From contig CALXSW010000057.1 of assembly GCA_944391255.1 (NCBI GenBank), positions 1 through 7,286 on the forward strand: DNA of 7,286 bases. Reading direction: 5' to 3'. The number at the start of each line of letters is the position of its first letter. Position 1 is the first letter of the stretch. Source of the stretch: an uncultured Clostridia bacterium (GTDB lineage Bacteria > Bacillota > Clostridia > UBA1381). The notes under the pieces were generated by a model that was given only the letters and a program-made list of their open reading frames with translations, did no database searches and was not told where the DNA came from. Made by a program: the position numbers and the translations under genes. Positions 1 through 6,151 of this stretch are shown here, piece by piece.

Positions 1-81
1 TTTTATCTTGAAACGCCGAACGAGCTTGACGGATATGCAAAAGAGATAGAATTGTTGAGAAGTCTTTATAAAGAAATCTAA
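1..81 (+). CDS. nfo: Endonuclease IV (AP endonuclease), C-terminal end only
   Basis: Only the last 26 codons are in the window, ending in TAA at 79-81; the start lies upstream. The tail reads FYLETPNELDGYAKEIELL and then a short basic end. This fits the C-terminus of bacterial endonuclease IV (Nfo), a TIM-barrel enzyme with three metal ions that cuts DNA 5' of abasic sites in base excision repair. In E. coli Nfo the last metal ligand is the Glu of an ILET motif about 25 residues from the end. The Glu of YLET here, residue 4 of the fragment and 23 from the end, matches that position. The gene converges on the DUF975 gene and ends just before a hairpin terminator. The call rests on a short tail motif, so another xylose-isomerase-like TIM-barrel protein is possible but less likely. 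Confidence 0.72.
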   Translation, partial: FYLETPNELDGYAKEIELLRSLYKEI

Positions 82-82
82 T

Positions 83-115
83 AAAAAGAGGAGTGCGCGG
101 CACTCCTCATTTTGT
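83..115. terminator. Bidirectional intrinsic terminator between convergent genes
   Basis: A perfect 9-bp stem, GAGGAGTGC (88-96) with GCACTCCTC (100-108), closes a 3-nt loop. It is followed by ATTTTGTT on the plus strand. AAAAA precedes it, which becomes TTTTTATT on the minus strand. It lies 6 bases past the nfo stop and downstream of the DUF975 stop, so it can end transcription from both sides. The T-run looks better for the minus-strand transcript. Confidence 0.85.
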
Positions 116-156
116 TCAGCGTGCAAACCTGTCTGCACGATATCAAGCTATCAATA

Positions 157-1065
157 TTATTCCGCTATATTTTCTGCGGATTCCGATACGCGTCCGTTGT
201 ATTCTACATTTTCAAGACGCTGTCTGTAAAAGCGTATATAAGCAAGGTTTGTATACGGTACCAGATAAAACATCAGAAGCAGCGGTATTATAGCGAATGA
301 AAAAACTGTCATTATGATATAATAGCCGATGAAAGACAGCTGCAGGAAGAAAAATCTCATTCTATGGTCTATCATTATATCAGATGTCAGCTTGAATGCT
401 TTTTTTGCGCTGATATCGGGATCGTCGGCTAATATCATAGGGATCATATAGTATTCATAGTGCTTTCTGACAAGCGGTATGCACATAGGTATAGTTATCA
501 GTATGCAAGCCATTGTGACAGCCGGAAGATATGAGCAGTTTTCCGAAATATATGTGGAAATATTATTTATCATATCAGGTGACGGACTGAGCATAAGCTG
601 TGAGCTGTATGAATACAGTGTGGATATTATATCTGTTTTGGCTGCGAGATATGATATTATACCCATGAGAATGAAAAACGGTATCGCCGCAAAAAGTCCC
701 CAGCCGAGCAGATAGAGATTTTTTAAAAACATCACCTTGAACGTGTTTTTAAAGTTTGATGTGTAGCCTGATATTATATGGTTAAAGCTGAACGTCTTTT
801 CGTTTTCCTGCTTTGGCTTGATATTCGAGAGAAAACGTATATATCCTACGTCGAGGATATTTGAAACGAGAAGAGCGAACGCAGCTTCTATAATAAGAGT
901 CAGCCACGAAAGCAGAGGACCGGAAAAAATAAACGTGATATTTCTCTGCAGCAGAAACAATACATATATCGGCAGAGAGTATATAAACGTTCCGATCATA
1001 GCCGGCAGATTATTTCCGCGCAGTATATATCGCGCCTCTCCTTTATAGTAATATGAACTGAACAT
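157..1065 (-). CDS. DUF975 family integral membrane protein, function unknown
   Basis: A 302-aa, very hydrophobic protein with about six membrane segments, near residues 22-40, 50-72, 113-140, 180-198, 238-258 and 259-275. The C-terminal half has the pattern I associate with DUF975 proteins of Firmicutes: a YEYYMIPMILADDPDIS segment (204-219), then KKAFKLTSDIM (221-231), a basic stretch, FLQLSFIGYY (240-249) and a final VPYTNLAYIRFYR (269-281). The N-terminus carries the usual small polar segment with RYILRGN (12-18). No biochemical role is established for the family, and no catalytic residues are visible. The hydrophilic tail (282-302) is acidic. The start is fixed by AGGAGGA at 1072-1078 on the minus strand, 6 bases from the ATG. 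The gene has its own divergent promoter (1130-1158) and is monocistronic within view. The family call is from remembered sequence pattern only. Confidence 0.75.
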   Translation of the reverse strand: MFSSYYYKGEARYILRGNNLPAMIGTFIYSLPIYVLFLLQRNITFIFSGPLLSWLTLIIEAAFALLVSNILDVGYIRFLSNIKPKQENEKTFSFNHIISGYTSNFKNTFKVMFLKNLYLLGWGLFAAIPFFILMGIISYLAAKTDIISTLYSYSSQLMLSPSPDMINNISTYISENCSYLPAVTMACILITIPMCIPLVRKHYEYYMIPMILADDPDISAKKAFKLTSDIMIDHRMRFFFLQLSFIGYYIIMTVFSFAIIPLLLMFYLVPYTNLAYIRFYRQRLENVEYNGRVSESAENIAE

Positions 1066-1129
1066 TGATATTCCTCCTCATTATACCGACCTTAAACGAA
1101 TTTTAGGCCAATAAAATATAGTTATTGCA

Positions 1130-1158
1130 ATTATAACACAAAAAAAAGGAAAAGTAAA
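1130..1158 (-). promoter_or_regulatory. Sigma-A-type promoter for the DUF975 gene
   Basis: On the minus strand, TTTACT (1158-1153) is followed by a 17-nt spacer and TATAAT (1135-1130). The -10 is preceded by TGT, giving an extended -10 (TGTTATAAT). The predicted transcript starts near 1123, about 57 bases before the ATG at 1065. A-tracts at 1139-1170 (T-tracts on this strand) may act as an UP element. Confidence 0.7.
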
Positions 1159-1170
1159 TAAAAAAAATAC

Positions 1171-1199
1171 TTGTTAAATAATTTGATTTGTTATATAAT
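1171..1199 (+). promoter_or_regulatory. Sigma-A-type promoter for the trxB-like operon
   Basis: TTGTTA (1171-1176), a 17-nt spacer and a perfect TATAAT (1194-1199). The transcript should start near 1206, giving a leader of about 55 bases to the ATG at 1261. Only 12 bp (1159-1170, A-rich) separate this -35 from the -35 of the divergent DUF975 promoter. The promoter also shows that an in-frame TTG at 1171 cannot be the start of the reductase. Confidence 0.8.
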
Positions 1200-1246
1200 A
1201 GTTACAGTTATATGGAAAAAATATTTGACAGAGTTTTATAAATACG

Positions 1247-1252
1247 AAAGGA
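1247..1252 (+). promoter_or_regulatory. Ribosome binding site deciding the trxB-like start
   Basis: AAAGGA lies 8 bases before the ATG at 1261. The frame stays open upstream to 1171, but those 30 codons overlap the promoter and its leader and have no ribosome site, so 1261 is the start. Confidence 0.75.
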
Positions 1253-1260
1253 ATAAAGAT

Positions 1261-2172
1261 ATGTATGATATAATAATAATCGGCGGCGGAGCTGCCGGAA
1301 TGAGCGCGGCAATATACGCTATGCGCGGCGGAATGAAAACACTTGTGCTTGAAAAGCTGTCGTGCGGCGGTCAGGCATCGAGAACGCATGAGGTTGACAA
1401 TTATCCGGGCTTTTATGAAAATCCGACAGGACCGGAGCTTATGGACGCGTTTCTCGCGCACGCTAAAAAGTTCGGAGCGGAAATAAAGCCGGAGGCTGTA
1501 AGAGAGATAATAGATCCGGACGGCGATATAAAAACGGTAAAAACGAGAAAGGGCGAGTATAAAACAAGAGCGATAATCCTCGCCACAGGCGCAAATCCTA
1601 AAAAGCTCGGCGTGCCTGGCGAGGCGGAGCTTACAGGCTCGGGAGTCAGCTATTGCGCTACATGCGACGGAGCGTTTTTCAGCGGCAAGGACGTTGTGGT
1701 TATAGGCGGAGGAAACACGGCGATAGAGGACGCGCTGTATCTTTCGAGCTTCTGCGCGCATGTGTTTGTCATGAACCGTTCAAAGCGTTTTAGAGCGTCA
1801 AAGACACTTATGGATAAGGCGAGAGCAAAAGAGAATATAGTTATATATACTGATATGATCGCGGAAAGCTTTGAGGGTGAGTTCAAGCTTGATAGGATAA
1901 TGGCGAAGAATGTGGAAACAGGCGAGCGCGGTTTTATAAACGCGTCAGGCGTTATTGTGGCTATAGGCATAGAGCCTGATAATAAGATAGCGAAAATGTG
2001 CGGTGTGGAGCTGTGCGAGAGAGGATTTGTAAAGACAGATATGTACCTTGCGTCAAGCGTAAAGGGCATATATGCTGCCGGTGACTGCCGTGTGTCACCT
2101 TTAAGACAGGTCGTAACAGCCGCCGCCGACGGAGCGATCGCCGCCACAAGCGCGATAAACTATTTGATGTAA
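1261..2172 (+). CDS. trxB: Thioredoxin reductase family flavoprotein (TrxB-like)
   Basis: A 303-aa protein, normal length for low-molecular-weight thioredoxin reductase, a cytoplasmic FAD enzyme that uses NAD(P)H to reduce thioredoxin. Visible motifs are the FAD-binding IIGGGAAGMSAA (6-17), GGQASRTHEVDNYPGF (36-51), ATGANPKKLGVPGE (108-121), the redox pair CATC (C132 and C135), the nucleotide-binding GGGNTAIEDA (149-158), and the C-terminal FAD site GIYAAGDCR plus RQVVTAAADGA (269-292). The oddity is the 2'-phosphate-binding motif. E. coli TrxB has HRRDGFR; this protein has NRSKRFR (172-178), losing the His and the second Arg but gaining Lys175 and Arg176. Cofactor choice (NADPH, NADH or other) is therefore uncertain. 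It is first in an operon with the amidohydrolase, 14 bases downstream, and the MATE gene. No thioredoxin gene is adjacent. The family is certain; thioredoxin as the partner is likely but not shown. Confidence 0.88.
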   Translation: MYDIIIIGGGAAGMSAAIYAMRGGMKTLVLEKLSCGGQASRTHEVDNYPGFYENPTGPELMDAFLAHAKKFGAEIKPEAVREIIDPDGDIKTVKTRKGEYKTRAIILATGANPKKLGVPGEAELTGSGVSYCATCDGAFFSGKDVVVIGGGNTAIEDALYLSSFCAHVFVMNRSKRFRASKTLMDKARAKENIVIYTDMIAESFEGEFKLDRIMAKNVETGERGFINASGVIVAIGIEPDNKIAKMCGVELCERGFVKTDMYLASSVKGIYAAGDCRVSPLRQVVTAAADGAIAATSAINYLM

Positions 2173-2186
2173 GGGATATTATAAAG

Positions 2187-3350
2187 ATGATATTGATAAA
2201 GAACGCGCATGTTATAACATGCGCCGGTGATGAATATGAAAACGGATGTATAGCATTTGATGATAAGATAAGGTATGTTGGCGTGAGCTACAGCGGACAG
2301 GCGGACGAGGTCATAGACGCGAAGGGCGCGTACGTTTTGCCGGGGCTTATAGACGCGCATTGTCATGTTGGTTTGTTCGGCGACTCTGTAGGCTTTGAGG
2401 GCGCTGACGGCAATGAGATGAGCGATCCTATCACTCCGCAGATGAGAGCGATAGACGGTATAAATCCGCAGGACAGAGCATTTTCTGAGGCGCGCCGCGC
2501 CGGAGTGACAGCTGTCGTGACGGGACCGGGCAGCTCTAACCCTATAGCCGGGCAGTTTGCGGCTGTAAAAACGGACGGTATATGCGTTGATGATATGATA
2601 ATAAAAGCGCCGTGCGCGATGAAAATGGCGCTCGGCGAAAATCCTAAGACGGTATACAATGAAAAGGACGCCGCGCCTACAACGAGAATGGGAACTCTCT
2701 CAATGATCCGCGAGATGCTTTTCAAATCAAAGAGATATGATGAGGAATGGACGGAGTATTATGAGGATACAGAGGAGAATGACCGTCCGGAATTTGATAT
2801 GAAGCTTGAGGCTATGCGGCCGGTGGTAAGAAAGGAGATACCTGTTAAGCTTCATGCCCATAGAGCTGACGATATATGCAGCGCTATAAGGATAGCAAAG
2901 GAATTTGATCTTGATATAACGATAGAGCATTGCTCTGACGGCGATGTCGTGGCGGATATACTTGAGCGCGAGGGGTATCCTGTAAATCTCGGCCCGACTC
3001 TTACAGACAGGAGCAAGCCGGAGCTAAAAAACCTCTCATTTAAAACGTATAAAAATCTTTCGGACAGAGGCATAGATGTTGCCATAATAACTGACCACCC
3101 GGAAATAACTATAGATAATCTTCCGCTGTGCGCCGCGTTTGCTGTTCGTCATGGAATGGACGAGATGAAGGCGCTTAGCGCTATAACGTATACGGCTGCG
3201 AAAAATTGCGGCATAGACGACAGAGTGGGCTCGCTTGAGGTGGGAAAGGACGCGGATATTGTCGTGCTTGACGGACTGCCGACAAGATTTGATTCAAAAT
3301 GTCTTATGACATTCATAAACGGAAGAAGAGGGGATCGTACAAATGAATAA
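2187..3350 (+). CDS. Metal-dependent amidohydrolase, imidazolonepropionase-related
   Basis: A 387-aa protein of the amidohydrolase superfamily: a small beta-sandwich made from both ends around a TIM barrel. The N-terminal strand pattern MILIKNAHVIT leads to VLPGLIDAHCHVG (50-62), whose H58 and H60 are the classic HxH metal ligands. Further likely ligands are H223 and/or H225 in KLHAHRADD, H248 in IEHCSDG, and D303 in ITDHPE, each at the end of a barrel strand. The C-terminus has the usual NCGIDDRVGSLEVGKDADIVVLDG segment (340-363). It resembles proteins annotated as imidazolonepropionase-like (COG1228), but no hut genes are nearby, so histidine degradation is not supported and the substrate is unknown. 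The start is supported by AAGGGA at 2171-2176, which overlaps the end of the trxB-like gene. The 3' end overlaps the MATE gene by 8 bases. Cytoplasmic; no signal peptide. Confidence 0.88.
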   Translation: MILIKNAHVITCAGDEYENGCIAFDDKIRYVGVSYSGQADEVIDAKGAYVLPGLIDAHCHVGLFGDSVGFEGADGNEMSDPITPQMRAIDGINPQDRAFSEARRAGVTAVVTGPGSSNPIAGQFAAVKTDGICVDDMIIKAPCAMKMALGENPKTVYNEKDAAPTTRMGTLSMIREMLFKSKRYDEEWTEYYEDTEENDRPEFDMKLEAMRPVVRKEIPVKLHAHRADDICSAIRIAKEFDLDITIEHCSDGDVVADILEREGYPVNLGPTLTDRSKPELKNLSFKTYKNLSDRGIDVAIITDHPEITIDNLPLCAAFAVRHGMDEMKALSAITYTAAKNCGIDDRVGSLEVGKDADIVVLDGLPTRFDSKCLMTFINGRRGDRTNE

Positions 3351-4674
3351 AGATCTTACAGTGGGAAATCCGCAAAGCGTGCTGTGGAAATTTTGTCTTC
3401 CGCTGTTTGCGAGCGTTATTTTTCAGCAGTTTTATAATATTGCCGACAGCTTTGTAGCCGGTAAATTTATAGGAGAGGAAGCGCTTGCGGCTGTAGGAAA
3501 CAGCTACGAGATAACGCTTATATTTATAGCGTTCGCGTTCGGGTGCAACATAGGCTGTTCGGTCGTCGTTTCGCTGTTTTTCGGTGCTAAGAAATACGAG
3601 GATCTTAAGACTGCCGTGTATACTACATTTATAGCGAGCGGAGCGCTTTGCCTGCTGCTTATGGTTCTCAGTATCGTATTCTGCTCCGGTCTTTTGGGAC
3701 TTATAAACACTCCGGAAAATGTGTTTGCCGATTCAAAGCTGTATCTTGATATTTATATATACGGACTGCCGTTCGTGTTTTTCTATAATATAGCGACAGG
3801 AATATTTTCAGCTCTCGGCGACTCAAAGACGCCGTTCTGGTTCCTTGCCATATCGTCATGCACAAATATATTTATGGATATATTGTTTGTCGCATCGTTT
3901 AAGATGGGTGTGGCAGGAGTCGCGTGCGCGACATCTAAATGTCAGGGCGTGAGCTGCGTTCTCGCGGTAGCGTTTGTGCTGAAAAGGCTGAAGCCTATTG
4001 AGTGCTCGGGAAAGGTCAAGGTGTTTTCGGGGCATATTCTTAAGCAGATAGCCTCAATAGCTGTGCCAAGCGTTCTGCAGCAAAGCTCTATATCGATAGG
4101 AAACATTGTTATACAGGGAGTAATAAACTCGTTCGGCTCAGGTGTCATGGCAGGCTACAGCGCGTCTGTAAAGCTCAATAACCTTGTGCTTACGTCATTT
4201 ACTACGATAGGAAACGGCATATCTAACTATACCGCGCAAAATCTCGGCGCGCAGAAACAGGAGCGTGTCAGACAGGGATTTTCAGCCGGACTGAAAATGG
4301 TGTGGATAATGTGCGTGCCGTTTATAATAGCATATATGGTATTTGGCGGATACATAATAAAGATGTTTATGAACAGTCCAAGCGCCGATGCGATGTCCTC
4401 GGGAATGCTGTTTTTGAGGATAGTATCACCGTTCTATTTTGCGATATCGGCAAAGATGGTGGCAGACGGCATACTTCGCGGCAGCGGACTTATGAAGCGT
4501 TTTATGATATGCACATTCACCGATCTCATACTTAGAGTTGTTCTCGTTATAATACTTTCAGCGAGATTCGGCTCTATCGGAATATGGTCATCATGGCCTC
4601 TCGGCTGGTGCATGGGAACAGGATTGTCAATTTTCTTCTGCGTGAGAAGCTTTAGAAAGAATACAAGTCAATAA
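3343..4674 (+). CDS. MATE family multidrug/metabolite efflux transporter
   Basis: A 443-aa membrane protein, typical for MATE transporters, which export cationic drugs or metabolites in exchange for Na+ or H+. Twelve membrane segments can be read as two six-helix halves joined near residues 213-235. Family patterns are the N-terminal VLWKFCLPLFASVIFQQFY (13-31), AGKFIGEEALAAVGNS (39-54), TGIFSALGDSKTP (152-164), the second-half echo GNGISNYTAQNLGAQ (290-304), and DGILRGSGL (375-383). The substrate cannot be predicted from sequence. The start follows GAGGGGA (3328-3334) with an 8-base spacer. Its ATG lies inside the last codons of the amidohydrolase gene (ATGAATAA), a layout typical of translational coupling, so the two products are probably made together. 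It is the last gene of the operon and is followed directly by a terminator. Confidence 0.93.
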   Translation: MNKDLTVGNPQSVLWKFCLPLFASVIFQQFYNIADSFVAGKFIGEEALAAVGNSYEITLIFIAFAFGCNIGCSVVVSLFFGAKKYEDLKTAVYTTFIASGALCLLLMVLSIVFCSGLLGLINTPENVFADSKLYLDIYIYGLPFVFFYNIATGIFSALGDSKTPFWFLAISSCTNIFMDILFVASFKMGVAGVACATSKCQGVSCVLAVAFVLKRLKPIECSGKVKVFSGHILKQIASIAVPSVLQQSSISIGNIVIQGVINSFGSGVMAGYSASVKLNNLVLTSFTTIGNGISNYTAQNLGAQKQERVRQGFSAGLKMVWIMCVPFIIAYMVFGGYIIKMFMNSPSADAMSSGMLFLRIVSPFYFAISAKMVADGILRGSGLMKRFMICTFTDLILRVVLVIILSARFGSIGIWSSWPLGWCMGTGLSIFFCVRSFRKNTSQ

Positions 4675-4679
4675 CGTAA

Positions 4680-4710
4680 AAAGGCAGCGTTGAGCTGCCT
4701 TTATATTATT
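4680..4710. terminator. Bidirectional intrinsic terminator between MATE and ccdA-tlpA
   Basis: A 9-bp perfect stem, AAAGGCAGC (4680-4688) with GCTGCCTTT (4694-4702), and a 5-nt loop GTTGA. It begins 5 bases past the MATE stop and continues into a T-rich TTTATATTATTTT. The minus strand reads into TTTTTACG after the stem, so it also serves the ccdA-tlpA gene, whose stop (4706-4708) sits inside the T-rich flank. Confidence 0.88.
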
Positions 4711-5950
4711 TTGTACCCTCTATGGTCTGATCAATTATATCTATCATCATCTGTTTTTCGAGCATACCCGATATATATCCGTAAACAAGTCCGTCCTTTG
4801 TTATCATGAACGTCGTAGGGAAGCTGCTTATCCCGTATTGATAGAACAACTCACCTGTTGTGTCCATTATCGTGGGATATGTGTAGCCGTTGTCGTTTAT
4901 AAACTGTATGACCTCGTCTGTGGAAACATCCGAATTGTTCGGGTTCGATGATGTTTTGGGGTTCGCAACTCCGAGGATTATAACATCACCGGTATTTTGC
5001 CCGTATTCCTCATATAATGCCTGTATATCCGGCATTTCCTTTTGGCATGGTCCGCACCATGTCGCCCAGAAATTAAGGAATATTGTCTTTCCGGCGTAAT
5101 CTGAAAGCGAGTGGTATTCACCGTTCTGATCGGGTAAATTGAAATCTATCGCCGCCGGCAGTTCGCGCTCCTCGGAGCTGTCAGGTGACGGAGCCGGTGT
5201 TTCTGATGATACCGTTTCATTCGGTGTCACGGTTGAATTAGAGGCGGGTGTTCTTAGAACGTTGAATATCATAAATAATCCTATAACTATAAGCAGCGCT
5301 CCGCCTATTTTTACAGTGTATTTTACGATGTTTTTATTTTTCTTTATAAATTCAAGAACCGTTGTCGTAAATAATCCGAGAAGTATAAAAGGTATGACGA
5401 ATCCAAGCGTGTAAACGCCTATCAGGAATATCCCCTTATACATCGTATCGGCTGATGACGTCATAAGAAGAACGCTCGTAAGCGCCGGACCAACGCACGG
5501 CGTCCATGCAAACGAAAACACGAATCCGAAAACAAGCGCTGTGAGCGGTTTCAGACTGCCGTTCATATTGAAATTAAATCTGCGCTCCTTTGAAAATGCG
5601 GCGTTCAGCTTTATAACTCCGAGCTGGATCAAGCCGAACAGGATTATGAGTATTCCGCCTATGACCACTATTATATTTTTATATTCTGAAAAAAACTGTC
5701 CGATGGCTGTAAAGCCTAAGCCCAATAAAAAGAATGCGAAGCTTATTCCTATTATAAAGCATAGCGTGTTTAGCATCACGACACTTCTTTTATAGCATAG
5801 CTTTCCGTTTTCGTCTACCGTTTGAGTTCCGCCCGCGAGATATCCCATATAAAGCGGGATAAGCGGAAGAACGCACGGTGATAAAAAGCTGAGTATCCCC
5901 TGTATAAATACCGCCGCAAGCGATACATCAGCAGTAAGATCAAATCCCAT
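4706..5950 (-). CDS. CcdA (DsbD-type) membrane domain fused to TlpA/ResA thioredoxin
   Basis: A 414-aa two-part protein. Residues 8-232 form a six-helix CcdA module. Its two electron-relay cysteines are C26 in SFLSPCVLPLIP and C152 in AWTPCVGPAL. Residues 234-263 are a Ser/Thr/Pro/Glu-rich linker. Residues 264-414 form a TlpA/ResA-like thioredoxin domain with FLNFWATWCGPCQKEMP (C299 and C302) and the cis-proline in SSFPTTF (P378). CcdA modules pass electrons from cytoplasmic thioredoxin across the membrane. The fused domain should lie outside, where it would reduce protein disulfides or act in oxidative-stress defence. No cytochrome c maturation genes are present in the window. The start is supported by GGAGGG (5962-5957), 6 bases from the ATG. 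Single gene, convergent with the MATE operon and divergent from the hydrolase. The domain calls are firm; the physiological target is unknown. Confidence 0.93.
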   Translation of the reverse strand: MGFDLTADVSLAAVFIQGILSFLSPCVLPLIPLYMGYLAGGTQTVDENGKLCYKRSVVMLNTLCFIIGISFAFFLLGLGFTAIGQFFSEYKNIIVVIGGILIILFGLIQLGVIKLNAAFSKERRFNFNMNGSLKPLTALVFGFVFSFAWTPCVGPALTSVLLMTSSADTMYKGIFLIGVYTLGFVIPFILLGLFTTTVLEFIKKNKNIVKYTVKIGGALLIVIGLFMIFNVLRTPASNSTVTPNETVSSETPAPSPDSSEERELPAAIDFNLPDQNGEYHSLSDYAGKTIFLNFWATWCGPCQKEMPDIQALYEEYGQNTGDVIILGVANPKTSSNPNNSDVSTDEVIQFINDNGYTYPTIMDTTGELFYQYGISSFPTTFMITKDGLVYGYISGMLEKQMMIDIIDQTIEGTK

Positions 5951-5974
5951 AAAATGCCCTCCGTTTTATTTTAT

Positions 5975-5980
5975 ATTATA
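5975..5980 (-). promoter_or_regulatory. Candidate -10 box for ccdA-tlpA
   Basis: TATAAT on the minus strand, 24 bases before the ATG, which would give a very short leader containing the GGAGGG ribosome site. The only good -35, TTGACC (6008-6003), is 22 bases upstream, which is too far, so the promoter is weak, activated, or elsewhere. An 8-bp palindrome GACCGGTC (5999-6006) covers that position. Confidence 0.35.
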
Positions 5981-6045
5981 CGGTTAGTGTACCATATAGA
6001 CCGGTCAAAATCAAGAGTTTTTTTATGTAATAATCAAAGCCGATA

Positions 6046-6079
6046 TTTACATAAGGCGAGTGTTATGATATAATATAAT
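6046..6079 (+). promoter_or_regulatory. Strong sigma-A-type promoter for the hydrolase-methyltransferase unit
   Basis: TTTACA (6046-6051), a 17-nt spacer and TATAAT (6069-6074), preceded by TGA to give an extended -10. A second TATAAT overlaps at 6074-6079. Transcription should begin near 6081, leaving a leader of about 70 bases before the ATG at 6152. Confidence 0.8.
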
Positions 6080-6136
6080 ATGGAAGGGTATATTCAAACG
6101 GATGAGCGCTAAGACGTCTCCGGAATGTATGTTTTG

Positions 6137-6142
6137 AAAGGA
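6137..6142 (+). promoter_or_regulatory. Ribosome binding site deciding the hydrolase start
   Basis: AAAGGA lies 9 bases before the ATG at 6152. An in-frame ATG at 6125 would add 9 residues, but it has no good ribosome site, and 6152 gives the N-terminus expected for the family. Confidence 0.7.
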
Positions 6143-6151
6143 TTTTTATTT

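Noticed and set aside
1080..1085. TATAAT on the minus strand just before the DUF975 ribosome site
   Set aside because: It is 1 base from AGGAGGA; transcription from it would start at or after the ribosome site, leaving no usable leader.
1225..1230. Perfect TTGACA in the trxB-like leader
   Set aside because: No -10-like sequence lies 16-18 bases downstream, and it is already within the predicted transcript.
1212..1241. Nine-codon frame (MEKIFDRVL) in the trxB-like leader
   Set aside because: No ribosome site precedes it, and short frames like this arise often by chance.
1171..1260. 30-residue N-terminal extension of the TrxB-like protein starting at TTG 1171
   Set aside because: It overlaps the -35 and -10 boxes of the operon promoter, has no ribosome site, and the normal family N-terminus starts at ATG 1261.
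1705..1797. Classing the flavoprotein as ferredoxin-dependent thioredoxin reductase
   Set aside because: The GGGNTA nucleotide-binding motif is intact and only part of the 2'-phosphate motif differs, so pyridine nucleotide use is still expected.
1650..2147. 165-codon open frame antisense to the trxB-like gene
   Set aside because: No family features in its translation and no promoter or ribosome site seen; it is a by-product of the codon composition of the sense gene.
6125..6151. Upstream ATG adding 9 residues to the hydrolase
   Set aside because: No good ribosome site; AAAGGA correctly serves ATG 6152.
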